DNA of 64,000 nucleotides from Liquidambar formosana. Taxonomy: Eukaryota; Streptophyta; Magnoliopsida; Saxifragales; Altingiaceae. The first letter of the stretch is position 1. Every line of letters begins with the position of its first letter. Shown in pieces: positions 11,965 to 23,018 of the stretch. The DNA is taken from positions 28,852,271 through 28,916,270 of the forward strand of contig CM077833.1 of the NCBI GenBank assembly GCA_039720395.1. Direction: 5' to 3'. The translations under genes were made by a program, and so were the position numbers. Under the pieces are notes generated by a model. It saw only the letters and a list, made by a program, of their open reading frames with translations. It did not search any database and was not told the DNA's origin.

Positions 11965-14011
11965 TAAATACATAAATATTTTATGTTTTTTCATAAAAGA
12001 TAATGTTTAAAATTCAAAAGTATATTTTTTTTATATCAAAATTGTCAACGAAAGATTAAAAATTCTTTAAATATACATTCAGAATCTTTTTCTTTTTCAT
12101 AAAACGGAATATTTAAAGAGTTTATATTCATATATATTATCATGCAACTTGATAATTGTTTTAGGAAAAAGAATTTGAGTAAGAATTTAACTTTAATTTG
12201 TTAAGAATTTGAGGTTAAAATCTAACTTTCATTTGTTACCAAATGATAAGAATATTTACTATGAGTTTTAATTAAAAGAATGGTATAAATGTATTTTTCT
12301 TAAAAAATAAAGGTATATTGGTTGTTCAAAAGTTTTTCTGAGATTCAGCCTTTTATAGATAGTATAGATATATATATAAAGTAATGTTCACCATTGCTAC
12401 ATGACAATTTTTTACACTGCCACTTGGCGTCTTAAACTTTTAAGAGTTGTGTTTTATATTCAAGAAGTTGTAACTGTTCAAATTAACTATACTTTTTAAA
12501 AGACGTCTTCTTATTTTACAACAAATAGGGCCTTTTTTTTTTTCTTCTTCTTCTTCTTCTTCTTTTTTATTTATTTTTTTTCCTTTGAGTTCGAATCCCA
12601 ACACTTTGAAAAAAATCTCTAAGCCAACGATTTATCGTTGCCCACCTGTCGCGACAGTGATTAGTCTCTTGGTTATTAGTTTTAGGGATACACTGGGTCA
12701 AAGACCCCAAAAAAAAAAAGGGCCTTTTTTTTTTTTTTTTTCCTAAGCATTATTTTCTCTTCATCTTCTTAATTCTCTCTTTCTTTGATCTATGAGAGTT
12801 TTGTCATGCATGGAATCAAGCCCCCTTTTGTTTTTCCCCTTCCCTTTCTCTCTCTCTCCCCTATTTTTACCAAAATACGTTCTCAAGTTTGCAATTATAG
12901 AGAGAGGGGATCTATGTGCCTTTCGGTTCTTAAACGCAAGTCGATAGAAGAGTTCTTTTTTCCCTTTCGGTTGTCAAAAAAAGGTTTGCAATTATACCAT
13001 TTTTTGTTCTCTTGGTTTATATTATCTCCTTTGCTTTTCATATCAACTTTTTCCCTTCAATGCAAATATGTTTTTGTGACTCTAAACTTTGTTCTGCAGA
13101 TTGTTGCCAATAGTGTACGATATTGTGCGCACTAACAACAAAACAAAAGCAAAGAATTAACAAATCAAATCATTCACTCATGGCATCTTGATACGTAGCA
13201 TCATCACCTTTGGTGGTATTACTAATTTTTTAAACAGAAATATGAAGTATTATTAATATTTTTTATTTGCAGTTAATTATCAATTTAAATATGCTTTGCA
13301 TTGCTACATGGCATTTTCATTTTTTTCAAAAGTTGTATATTTACATTAAATAAGTTGCAATTGTTCAAATTAATTGTACTTAATAGCCACGCCTTCTATT
13401 TTTTACAGCAAAGAATGCTTTTTTTTTCCCAAACCACTACTTCCACCCGGTGTTCTTGATTCCCTCTTCCTCTTGATCCGCAAGATTTTTGTCGCACATT
13501 GGAAAAGTCCCAAAAAATCTTGGTAAAGTGTTGCAACAATTAAAATGAGTAAGTTTTCATATATTCTCCTATTAGTTGCTGATTTACATAATTATATATA
13601 TACATCATATGTTATTTGATATAATAAATAAATAAATAAAACAGTTCTTTTCTCTATTTTTTTCCCCATGTAATATCAGTAAAGTGTTGCAAGAATCAAA
13701 AAGAATAAGTTTCCATATACACTCCTATTAGTTGTTGATATACATGATTATATCATATGTCATTTGTTAAAATTAAAAAAAAAAAAAAAAAGCAGTTCTT
13801 TTCTCTATTTTTTCTTCCTCCATGTTTTTTGGGTAATTTTTTTTTCTTTGTTTTATTCTATGATTGTAAGCTATGTCAATAAATAAGGTTGGTAATTTTT
13901 TATCTTTCTAATGTATTTATTTTAAATTTTATATTATTTGTTAAATTTATTATTAAAAAAATATTTTTTAATTTACATTTTGTCTAGTGCATTGCACAAG
14001 TTCGCCGCTAG
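11921..14011 (+). mobile_element. Non-autonomous Helitron, 2091 bp
   Basis: The 5' end starts with TC followed by an AT-rich tract ('tctaatttatatata'), directly after an A. The 3' end is CTAG, followed by T, with a short palindrome 'gtgcattgcac' ending 10 nt upstream. These are the Helitron signatures: 5' TC, 3' CTRR, subterminal hairpin, insertion between A and T, no target duplication. Joining the flanks gives 'gttacattac', which aligns with 'gtgacatcac' in the uninterrupted promoter copy at 14332-14341. No Rep/helicase ORF is present. The interior has old direct duplications (about 12380-12540 with 13288-13430; 13530-13600 with 13680-13755). Confidence 0.75.
12580..12712 (+). mobile_element. 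SINE-like fragment inside the Helitron
   Basis: The word 'gagttcgaatccc' resembles a tRNA B box (internal pol III promoter). It is followed by a tract ending 'gggtcaaagacccc' and an A run at about 12708-12718, as in tRNA-derived plant SINEs. No full A box was found, so this is a truncated copy at best. Confidence 0.4.
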
Positions 14012-14075
14012 TTACCTAACATCCGTTAGACCCCTTTATCCAGCATATATGACAAATGTATACTCTTTAACAGGA

Positions 14076-14081
14076 CACGTG
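14076..14081 (+). promoter_or_regulatory. G-box (CACGTG), distal copy
   Basis: Palindromic CACGTG in the context 'ggacacgtgttag', in the distal promoter copy about 2.4 kb upstream of the bZIP start codon. The ACGT core in this context also matches ABA-response elements. Confidence 0.55.
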
Positions 14082-14164
14082 TTAGACAAAACCCTCACCT
14101 AACCCATCTAATTTAGAATGATTCTTATTTATTGTAACTATCTTTTTATTCTCTCTCTTTAATT

Positions 14165-14460
14165 ACTTAATATTAATTTATGTCTTTATTTAAAACTCAA
14201 ACTTTTTATTTTTTATCTCAACATTTTTATTTTTATTTTTATTGATGGTGCTCTTCGTTTTTCACTCTAGAATAATTTATTTTATTTTTAGCAATTTTTC
14301 TGGCCTATTTCTACCAAGTGCCAAGACAAAGTGACATCACCAAACAATCTAACATCCGTTAGGCCACTCCATCCAGCAAATATGACAAATGTACGCTCCT
14401 TAACAGGACACGTGTCAGACAAAACCCCCACGGAACCCATCCGATTCGGAATGACTCACA
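14165..14460 (+). repeat. Proximal copy of the duplicated promoter segment
   Basis: Matches 11755-11920 followed by 14012-14128 (the Helitron-split distal copy). It lies just upstream of the TATA-like element of the bZIP gene and carries one of the two G-boxes. Confidence 0.7.
14409..14414 (+). promoter_or_regulatory. G-box/ABRE (CACGTG), proximal copy
   Basis: Palindromic CACGTG in the context 'ggacacgtgtcag', about 190 bp upstream of the TATA-like element. The downstream gene encodes a G-box-binding factor, so autoregulation or ABA control through this site is plausible but not shown. Confidence 0.6.
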
Positions 14461-14602
14461 TAACTCGTGGTCCTCGTGGATACACAGCCAAAGACAAGAG
14501 TCCGCAAGCAACGCGTAGACAGGTATTACTGTCCCCGTACAGATCCTGCCTGCCCTAGTTTCTCAGCCGTTGATCTCATCTCCAACACACACACATACAC
14601 CG

Positions 14603-14610
14603 TATATATA
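14603..14610 (+). promoter_or_regulatory. Probable TATA box of the bZIP gene
   Basis: TATATATA in the context 'cgtatatatacaa'. It precedes a likely transcribed leader with a good splice donor at 14703 ('cacag|gtctct'), consistent with a first non-coding exon of about 60-70 bp. Confidence 0.55.
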
Positions 14611-14636
14611 CAATTTGTACAGAGAGGAGAGCAATT

Positions 14637-16451
14637 AAGCAATCCCTCGTCTGGGTTTATCCGACCTGGACTTCCACCTCACTGCTAACGCCGCCAGCAC
14701 AGGTCTCTCGATCTCGATCTCTCTCCCACTCGGATACTTTCCACACTCTGCTGTTCATTGTTGACTTGACTTTGTCTTTTGTTCACGATTAGGGTTTTCG
14801 ATTTGTTTATGTTTTGGTGTTTTTCATGATGCTTGTTCTATTTCATGATGTTTGGGTGCTTTTTCATGATGTTCGTGTTTCTCTCCTTTTTAGCTTTAAT
14901 TACCAGGTTCTGTTTCAGTTCAACTTACTCAAAAACAGCTGTGTTTACAGGATGAAGAACTGGTTCTTTTTGGTTCTTCTAATCCCAATTTTGTCATACC
15001 TTAATTTCTAAATTAAACCCCTAATGTTAATTATCTATGGTCATAATTCTTGTGCTGTAAAAATTTTAATTTCCAAAGCTATTAATATGCAGCTAAATCA
15101 TTAGTATATTTGTTGAATTTGAAATTAATTTTGTACGGATCATGCATTTTGATGTTCTGCTGCAGCTAGTTAGTTGGGTTTGTTGATTTGGATTGAGATT
15201 TAATTGGAAAATAGAAAGGGTTTTTTGTGTCCCCCCCCCCCCCCCCCAAATTATTAAGAGTCGTGATAATTCGTACTTGAATGGAGCCGTGTATTTGGTA
15301 GAGTGGGTTTGAGTCCATTTATTAAATGGATGGAGTAATGAACATATATTGGCACCGAGGGTTTAGATATTTTCAAGATCGATTCATTGGAATAAATTAC
15401 GCAAAATTTGAATATTTAAACAATGTTTTGAAAAGTAGTAACTGTTCCATTGATCGTAGAAAGTATCAGGTTAAATCAAACTGTAAATGGTAAGATTTTT
15501 TTCGACTATTTTGTATAGAAATTTGAGATTGATAGGTATATGATGCATACAGTGTAAGTTCAGGTTGACCTATCAAAAAAAAGATATGCACTCAGTGTTG
15601 GAGTAGCTATGTGGTTCCCTTGTAGATTAAACCATAGTGGCCAGATTGGGAAACAGAAGCAGGAAGTGTGATCCCAAAGATTTCAGAAAACAGTTTCAAA
15701 GCTCTTTAGAAAATCGAGAGAAACCTAATGAGGGACAATGTTGATGATGAAAATGAATAAGAAGCATTAGGAAATATTGGAAGAATATCAATGGTGAAGA
15801 GTGATACTGGAGTATAGGAAATATTGTGTTTCGACAATTCAAGAAACATTTTCCGTCAGAAAATATTGCATATCTCCTGCATTTTGAAAAGTATCTTGAA
15901 GGTTTATTGGGAAATAGAAATGGGTATCCCATTAGTTTTAGGAGAAGTTTCATCTGATTTCGAAAACAGGTTGTGGGGGTAAATGTATTTGAACTTTTGG
16001 GAAAGATGGTTCAATAACTGTGGAATGAAGGAATATAGTTATGCTACATCACAAAATGATCAGATGACCTTCTCATGATTAGAAGTTTGTTCCAATTTCG
16101 AGTTTGGATGTTATCTTTTGCTGACATGTCAGAATAATGCTTTCCATGCTCACATATAAAAGCTCAATGTTACAATTTTTGTAAAAGCATCATTCATAAT
16201 TATCTTGCTTGATTTGGCTTTACTGCTGTCTATTTGGCTGGAATGCTAAAATAAGTGTTGTCATTTACATTTTTTTGAATATTCAGAGCAGCTCAAACAC
16301 TTTTTATATGAAAATATGTGGCTATTAAGGCATTAAAATATTCATTGAGTCGATCATGTCAGATTTTTCATGGAATTTCTGACAATATTTAAGAGTGTAC
16401 AGTAATTAGTCGAAGCTACGGTGGATTGCACAGTAAATGTGCTCCTGAACA
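14637..16451 (+). other. Probable 5' UTR exon and 5' UTR intron of the bZIP gene
   Basis: Inference: a non-coding first exon of about 14637-14702 ends at a clear donor. The rest up to an acceptor near 16433 ('ttgcacag') is a leader intron of about 1.7 kb, rich in T as plant introns are, with a C homopolymer at about 15231-15247. Long 5' leader introns are usual in plant GBF genes. RNA reads would settle it. Confidence 0.5.
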
Positions 16452-19400
16452 ATGGGGGCTGGTGAAGAGAGCACTCCTGCAAAGTCTTCAAAACCTACTG
16501 CATCGACTCAGGTTCTCTCTCTCTCTCTCACTCCAGTTTGGAGTGCACCAAAGCTAACTTTATGGGCTGCCTACTTATCCCCACTTAAATTCATAAATTG
16601 AACACAATTGATTGAAACCATACCTGACCCAATGGTCAAGTGTCGGGTCACCAAGTGCGAAAGTTGCAAGTTCAAGTCTTGAAAGTGGCCACTTTTTCTT
16701 AAAAAAACAAAGGTTAGAACCACATCTAGCTCATCACTCTCAGAAATCCTCTCAGCAGGACTGACACTGGGTAATAGCCTTATATATATATATATATATA
16801 CTCTCCTGTGGGTTGAATTTAAGTAGGGATACGTAGGCAGCCCATGAATGTATTTATATTACACACACACATCTTTTTATTTTATTTTATCATTCTCCTT
16901 TATATCTACAGGAAACACCAATTAACCCTTCATATCCTGATTGGGCTACTTCTATGCAGGTTAATGTTGCATTTGTTTTTTCTACTATGTTAATCAATTT
17001 AGCATTTATTTATTCATTTTATTTTTATCAAGTACTCTGATAATCATCTTTAAAGCTTATGGTTTCACTCCTTGAACAGGCATACTATGGTATGGGAGCT
17101 ACTCCACCTCCCTTTTTTACCTCACCTGCTGCGTCCCCAACTCCCCATCCCTACTTGTGGGGGCCTCAGGTGATAATCTCCACCATCTAAGATCATGTAG
17201 TGTGTGCATCTTGTGATAATGAGAAGAGTGTTTGACAGTTTCAGGAAGAATAAAAATCTTAGTTTCCTTTGTTGGTGTTTTGTTCAGCATCCTATGATAC
17301 CACCATATGGAACTCCACTTCCATACCCGGCTGTCTATCCTCATGGAGGGTTTTATGCTCATCCTAACATGGTAATCCTAACCTCTTATTATTCAATATG
17401 AATTTAGGTTGTGTACTTATCTTATGTTAAAAGTTGTTAAAGATTCCTTCTCTCCCCCCCCCCCCCCCACCCCTCTTTTATGCATATTTTATAGGAGGAT
17501 ATATATTTTGCTGTTAAACATCCAAAGTAGGAAACTCCTTTGTACCTATGGGAAGAGGCTCCATATTTGTATTTGTCTTCTATATAGGCTCAGGGTGTGG
17601 CATTGACAAATACAGAGACTGGAGGAAAAGCTCCTGATGGAAAAGACCCCACGTCAATGAAAAAATCCAAGGGAACCTCAGGAAACACAGGTGTGACAGT
17701 TGGCAAATCTGGAGAAAGTGGGAAAGCAGCCTCGGGTTCTGGAACTGAGGGTGCCTCGGAAAGGTGTGCTAACTAGAGGTCCATTTATGCTTCATAAAAT
17801 TCTGCTTGGCCTTCTGGCAATTTTTAAAACTTCTTCATTGCTAACCATTTACTGTTGAACATCCTTGATATTCTTTAATGTACAATTGTCTTTAAACAGT
17901 GCTGAAAGTGGTAGTGAGGGCTCATCAGATGCAAGTGATGAGAATGCTAACCAACAAGTATGTTTCCCTGCACTACCCCCCTTCTCTCTTATTATTAGTA
18001 TCTATTTGGTATTTCTGTACACGATCTTGGTTTTAAAGAACCAATTTAAGGACTAAGATTCAGCTTGGTATTGGTTTTCTTTGGGCTGCATAAACTTAAT
18101 CCAAAATCTGATTCTTTTATAAGTTGGTTGAGCTGATCTGCCCTCAGCAAGTTGAATTATTAGTATGCCTAGACTGCATATTCAACAGGTGGTAACTTGA
18201 AGGTTTCCTAATTGTTCATCTTTAGGCATCTTCTGCAAGTAAGAAGAAAAGCTTCAATCAGATGCTAGCAGATGGTAATTTTCTCATATTGAAGCATAGC
18301 GGTACTCTCTTTATTTAATTTATTGTATTAGTTTTAAAGCTTCAATATCTTCCTCAACAGCAAATGCAAAGAGTAATAATGCTGCTCAATACAATGGTGG
18401 GAACCTTTCAGCCTCAGTTCCTGGAAATCCTGTGGTACCTGTGCCCACAAGCAATTTGAATATGGGGATGGACCTCTGGAATGGATCTCCTTCTGGAGTT
18501 TCACCCATGAAGACAAGACCAAATGCGTCGCATGTGGCTCCAGCTACAATGGTTGGACGTGAAGGCACATTACATGATCACCAATGGGTTCAAGTATGAA
18601 ATGTTATCGAATCAAATTTTGGTGCCTACTTATTCTTTGTTCTTGTTTAATACTTTATGCACTTGGCCACAGAAGGCTACCTGTATTTAACTCTGATTTT
18701 TTGCTTTTTCTCTGCCTCTTATATAGTACTCATATGTATATTTTTTCCAAATGATTTAAAATACTTGCTCTGATAGGATGAGCGTGAACTAAAACGGCAA
18801 AGGAGAAAGCAATCGAATAGGGAGTCGGCTAGGAGGTCAAGATTGCGCAAACAGGTAGGAGGATATTCTTTAGTGTCCTGGGCCACAGTTCTTGCTTTCA
18901 TTCATGTTTCATTTATTTATATTTCTCATTTATCTGTTTAGTTTCTTCTTCTTGTTCATGTTACTTGAAATTTTATTCTTTAATGAACTATAAGTCACCA
19001 GTGAGGCAACATTTAATCTAGGAAAATGCATGCTAAGATCTGAATGCTAATATATGTTGACACTGGGCTTTGCTGTTTTTATTTATATTTATATTTGTTT
19101 ATTTTTTATAAACAAGAAGTATATTAAACACAAAAATAGAATACAACGAAAGGACGAGAATTCCTTGGGGGAGAAAGGCATCCAAACCTATCAAGATCAG
19201 TCTGGAGTTTGCTGGTTTCATGAGTAATTAAAATATATGTGCAAGAAAAGGAGCCGAATGATACTTTCAAAGGCTTCATAAAGGGGTGGTTTGATTCGAG
19301 TTGAGGGCACTACGTGGACAAGTGGAAGGGCGAAAACTATGGGGTTTGAGGCAGCGAGAAAGACATAACAACCTATTATTTAAAAATATATATGGCTTAG

Positions 19401-21313
19401 ATGGAGTTGGATGACAAAAGTGATTCAAATAGTTGGGAAATGAAAAAGCAGCCTCTGACAGAGGATTGGGTGTGGGGGGGGTGGGGGGTGGGTTGTTATT
19501 GACTTTAATACTGGCAAATGAATTGCTTGTTTGAGAATTGTGACCTTTTACAATCTAATTATGCTTTTGAGGGCTCCACAGCTCTGTGTAGGGCTTAGAT
19601 GTTCAAACTATTGAAATCCATGTGACCTCTGTGGAGGGTTGATATGGTCCAGTGACACGATGTCGACTACTGTACTCCAGAATGCAGTTTTTTCAAATCC
19701 ATGGACTACTCTCATGTACCACTAAAAAGTATACCATTAGAATCCCATTTGGAGTCTTTTTCTGGCAGTTGAACATCAGTACCAATTGGGCCAGACGTGA
19801 TCAACAATGATGATCTAGACAGAATTGAGAGTCTGTGGATTGCACAAATTGTTTTGTGGCCAAACTAGAATGTTGACTACAAGAAACATGATGGGAGATT
19901 TTGTCTGGTAGGTTGAGGACCTTATGGTCCCTTAAGTCTCATTCTGCCATTGTTTATATCATGACGTCACTTAGAACTCAATACAAGTATGATAGGTTGA
20001 TGAAAGTGAGAATTTCTTCTTTGATATCTTGAAGTTTGATTTCTAGAAGCTTGCATGAATGTTTGACTTAATTCAAAATTTTTAAACCATGACTTGCATT
20101 TGTTGTTCTTACCAGGCAGAGTGTGGAGAACTACAGACGAAGGTGGAAAAGTTGAGCAATGAGAATCTCACGTTGAGAGATGAGCTGCATAGGCTTACTG
20201 AGGAATGCGAGAAGCTCACATCTGAAAATAATAACATTATGGTTTGCTGCTATCTTTTATGTTTTTATCCTCCTTTTACTGTTTTTTTCTTAGCTGATGA
20301 TCATTCATTTGCTGGCTTTCTCGTTATTGTCCATATATGTCAACCTTTTTGTTTAGAGTAGTGCTATTCATCCCTAATGTTTTTCCCTATTTTCTTTCCT
20401 TAATAATGTGGTAGCAGCCACATCAACACATGGTGTTTTTTATGTTTTTTAAATGCATGCCACGTAAGTCTTTACATCACTAGGGAACAAATTTAGGGAT
20501 CAATAGCATTTTCCTCTTGTTTAAATTCCATTCTATGCTGCTTGACTGTTCATTGAGAACTGATTTGGCTATTTGATATGACTTACAATTTGCAAACATT
20601 CAAGAGGGATGGAGTATGTGTCTCAATTATAATGAACATTGAAATGCGATTTTATTATTATTTATTATGCTATCCCAACTCTCCCCTCCCTGGCCTCTCA
20701 TTTTGTTTCATTCTTTTTCTGTACCATCTACTATGATTAGAATGTATGAACTAATCTTTTTTCCTTTTTCTCTCTCACCCCCCCCCCCCCCCCCCCTTTG
20801 TTTTTTACCAATTGACACTAACGGTGATGCTAAAGTGAATTGGAACGGTAAGACTTGTTCTGCTGTTGTCTTCCTAAAGTAGCAAAGTCAGGTTATCAAA
20901 AATCTGCATCACTTTGACATTCCTACTTCTCTGATAAATTTATCAGATGGTAGAATTCATATAAAGAAAGCAGCCGATCAGACTGATGATTATGACCAAT
21001 CCAAAAGGTGTTCCTTGAAGGAACAACCTTACAGGAATAGAGATGCAGTTGTGTGAAACCCTGATCTGCCCGTGTCCTTTTAAATTATAGTCTTAGCAAT
21101 TAGAAGAGTTACTCCCTTGTTAAAAGCAATTCCAATCATTAATGACACTTTAAATTTAACTGAGCTAATTTTCTGATGGTACAGGAAGAGTTGACTCAGT
21201 TATATGGACCCGACGCAATATCAAACCTTCAAGTTAATAACCACAGCTTGGCTCTCCATAATGTAAATGGTGAAGACAGCAGCCATGGACAAGACTGCTT
21301 CAATGGAAAATAA
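16452..21313 (+). CDS. GBF3: G-box-binding bZIP transcription factor (GBF3/CPRF1 type)
   Basis: Eleven coding exons: 16452-16511, 16912-16959, 17080-17169, 17288-17371, 17588-17763, 17900-17957, 18226-18274, 18361-18593, 18777-18854, 20116-20241, 21185-21313. All are in phase and encode 376 residues, close to Arabidopsis GBF3 (about 380). Residues 1-100 are the MFMR proline-rich activation region ('YPDWATSMQAYYG', 'PHPYLWGPQHPMIPPYG'). Serine/glycine-rich linkers follow. The basic region carries N280-x7-R288 in 'NRESARRSR', and the leucine zipper has Leu at 298, 305, 312, 319 and 326, in exact heptads. Group G bZIPs bind CACGTG as homo- or heterodimers in the nucleus and act in light and ABA responses. 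Two CACGTG sites lie in its own upstream region. The family is certain; assignment to the GBF2/GBF3 branch rather than GBF1 is inferred from the N-terminus. Confidence 0.9.
16563..16852. repeat. Inverted repeat flanking a SINE-like fragment in bZIP intron 1
   Basis: About 16563-16600 and 16814-16852 are near-complementary arms: 'atgggctgcctac' on the left, 'gtaggcagcccat' on the right. Between them are a tRNA-like B-box stretch ('gcaagttcaagtcttg', about 16667-16682) and an (AT)n tract. This fits a foldback structure that took in a SINE, or a chimeric retroposon. Confidence 0.5.
16618..16700 (+). mobile_element. SINE-like (tRNA-derived) relic in intron
   Basis: 'gacccaatggtcaagtgtcg' resembles the A-box half and 'gttgcaagttcaagtcttg' the B-box half of tRNA-derived plant SINEs, at typical spacing. 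No poly-A tail or target duplications were resolved. Confidence 0.45.
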
Positions 21314-22429
21314 CTCCAACTCTGTTTCCGGTCAGAATGGAAATTTCTTCAATGCTAATGGGAACCTTGAATCTTAGCTCTAATTGAATCACAGCTTTCA
21401 TTTTTTACAGTTGTAGTCTACACTTATGACCCTTTTCCTTTTTCTTTCAAATCACAATGTATATATACTTTCGTGGGACTCAGGTACATCTCTGTACATT
21501 GTTGCAAGATGAATTCTACTGCAAGGGATGGATATTCGGCCCATTATCATTGCATGTTTTAGACTTACTATTATTTTCTCCCACTGCCTTTATTTGTATG
21601 GTGTGAACTGTGAATGGAATGTAATTGCTTAACCTTTGTTGACAATGACATTGTATTTAATTATTTATTATAATTTTCATTTAACTGGATTCTGCATTGG
21701 AATGGGAGTACGGTGATGATTTTCCTTCGGATTTAATTTACAAAGATGGCCTAAGATGTCATGTTAGTTGGATTAACCAGAGGGTGGTGGTTAAGTGAAA
21801 GCTTTGTTACTTTTAGCAACTTCTCTGATCCTGCTACTGATTTAATCTCATTTTTCCTGTTTCGGTGTTCTTGAGTAAACCTTGTTCTTCGAGTGCACAA
21901 ACATTACAACCAGAAATCACCAATTGTCACAAAATAAGAGAGATGTGAAGTTATTCTCTTCCAGTGCCATGCAGCATGGTTGGTAACCAGAGAAAACATC
22001 CAAGATAGGCCACCAGAGGTCGGTCTTGTTTGATTGCTGGCAAAATATTACTGGGAGATGATGAACTGGTTAACAAGCTTTATCTCACAAAAAATGGTTG
22101 GCTGTCATCTTTCACAAACGCAGTAAAATCTTCAATGCAAATATCTCATCAATCCAGAAACCAATTTAAAAATCTTCCAGTTTAGAACCTAAAACCTAAA
22201 TGGGAATGGAATGATCTCACAAGCAAAAGATCAATCTCAATACAATTTTTTGAAGAACCTCAAAAGCATATCAGAATTATACCCATCACTGGACTCACCC
22301 AAATTGATCAACTTGGTGAGGCGTTGGACATATCACAAGGCCGATATCATTCCATTACGTATTCCATAAAATTTTAAGGCACAAATCCAAACTTAAAAAT
22401 GGAGTTATTACATGTGTGCGTGCATACAC

Positions 22430-22460
<31 letters not shown>

Positions 22461-23018
22461 CGCTCCCATGAGCAGTACTGAACTTTTTTCTGGAGGGGGG
22501 TGGGGGGGTTGCAAAGTCGCAGGAATCAATTTGAATTATGAGTCTTTGTTCGATGAAACAGACTTTGCTTATCAATTTGAGTCTTTGTTTGCAATCATAG
22601 CATAATCATAAAGAGACTGATGCATCATTAATTCATAAGCTACAGATCAAGCACCAACATGCCATTTGAGAATAGATGCAATCATTCAGACGAACTGCAG
22701 AATTACGAGTCTTGCGACATTACAGTATACAGCAAACACTTAATCAGATAATACAGACAATAAAAATTTAGATCTCATCTGTGGGTATACCGTATACATA
22801 ACGGAGAGCATTTGGTTATCAGTGAGAGGTACTCAAGTGAAATTTAACCAAAAGTAATCACGGAAAATGGAAAACAAAATTTGAAACCGAAACCAACAAT
22901 GGGGTGCTTAAAAGGAGATATTTTACATTTCTCCTCGAGAGTGAAATCCAATAAACCAACCTGTATCCAGTGACAAGCAAAGTGTAACTACCGAACTCAG
23001 CAGTGGGTCTCCATATTT
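21314..23018. other. Tail-to-tail spacer between the bZIP and arabinosyltransferase genes
   Basis: Holds the 3' UTR of the plus-strand bZIP gene (probably to about 21660) and the 3' UTR of the minus-strand gene. A (GA)n microsatellite lies at about 22433-22460. No gene recognised. Confidence 0.5.

Larger units (their letters stand above)
11755..14128. repeat. Distal copy of a duplicated promoter segment, split by a Helitron
   Basis: Sequence 11755-11920 matches 14165-14325, and 14012-14128 matches 14348-14460. Read together without the 2.1-kb insert between them, they form one unit parallel to the proximal copy. Shared words include 'tagcaattttt', 'cctatttctac', 'ctaacatccgttag' and 'caggacacgtgt'. 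The duplication came before the insertion because only one copy is interrupted. Confidence 0.7.

Noticed and set aside
12785..13135. 116-residue ORF in the Helitron
   Set aside because: Phe/Leu-rich translation of T-rich DNA without family resemblance. It is not a captured exon I can recognise.
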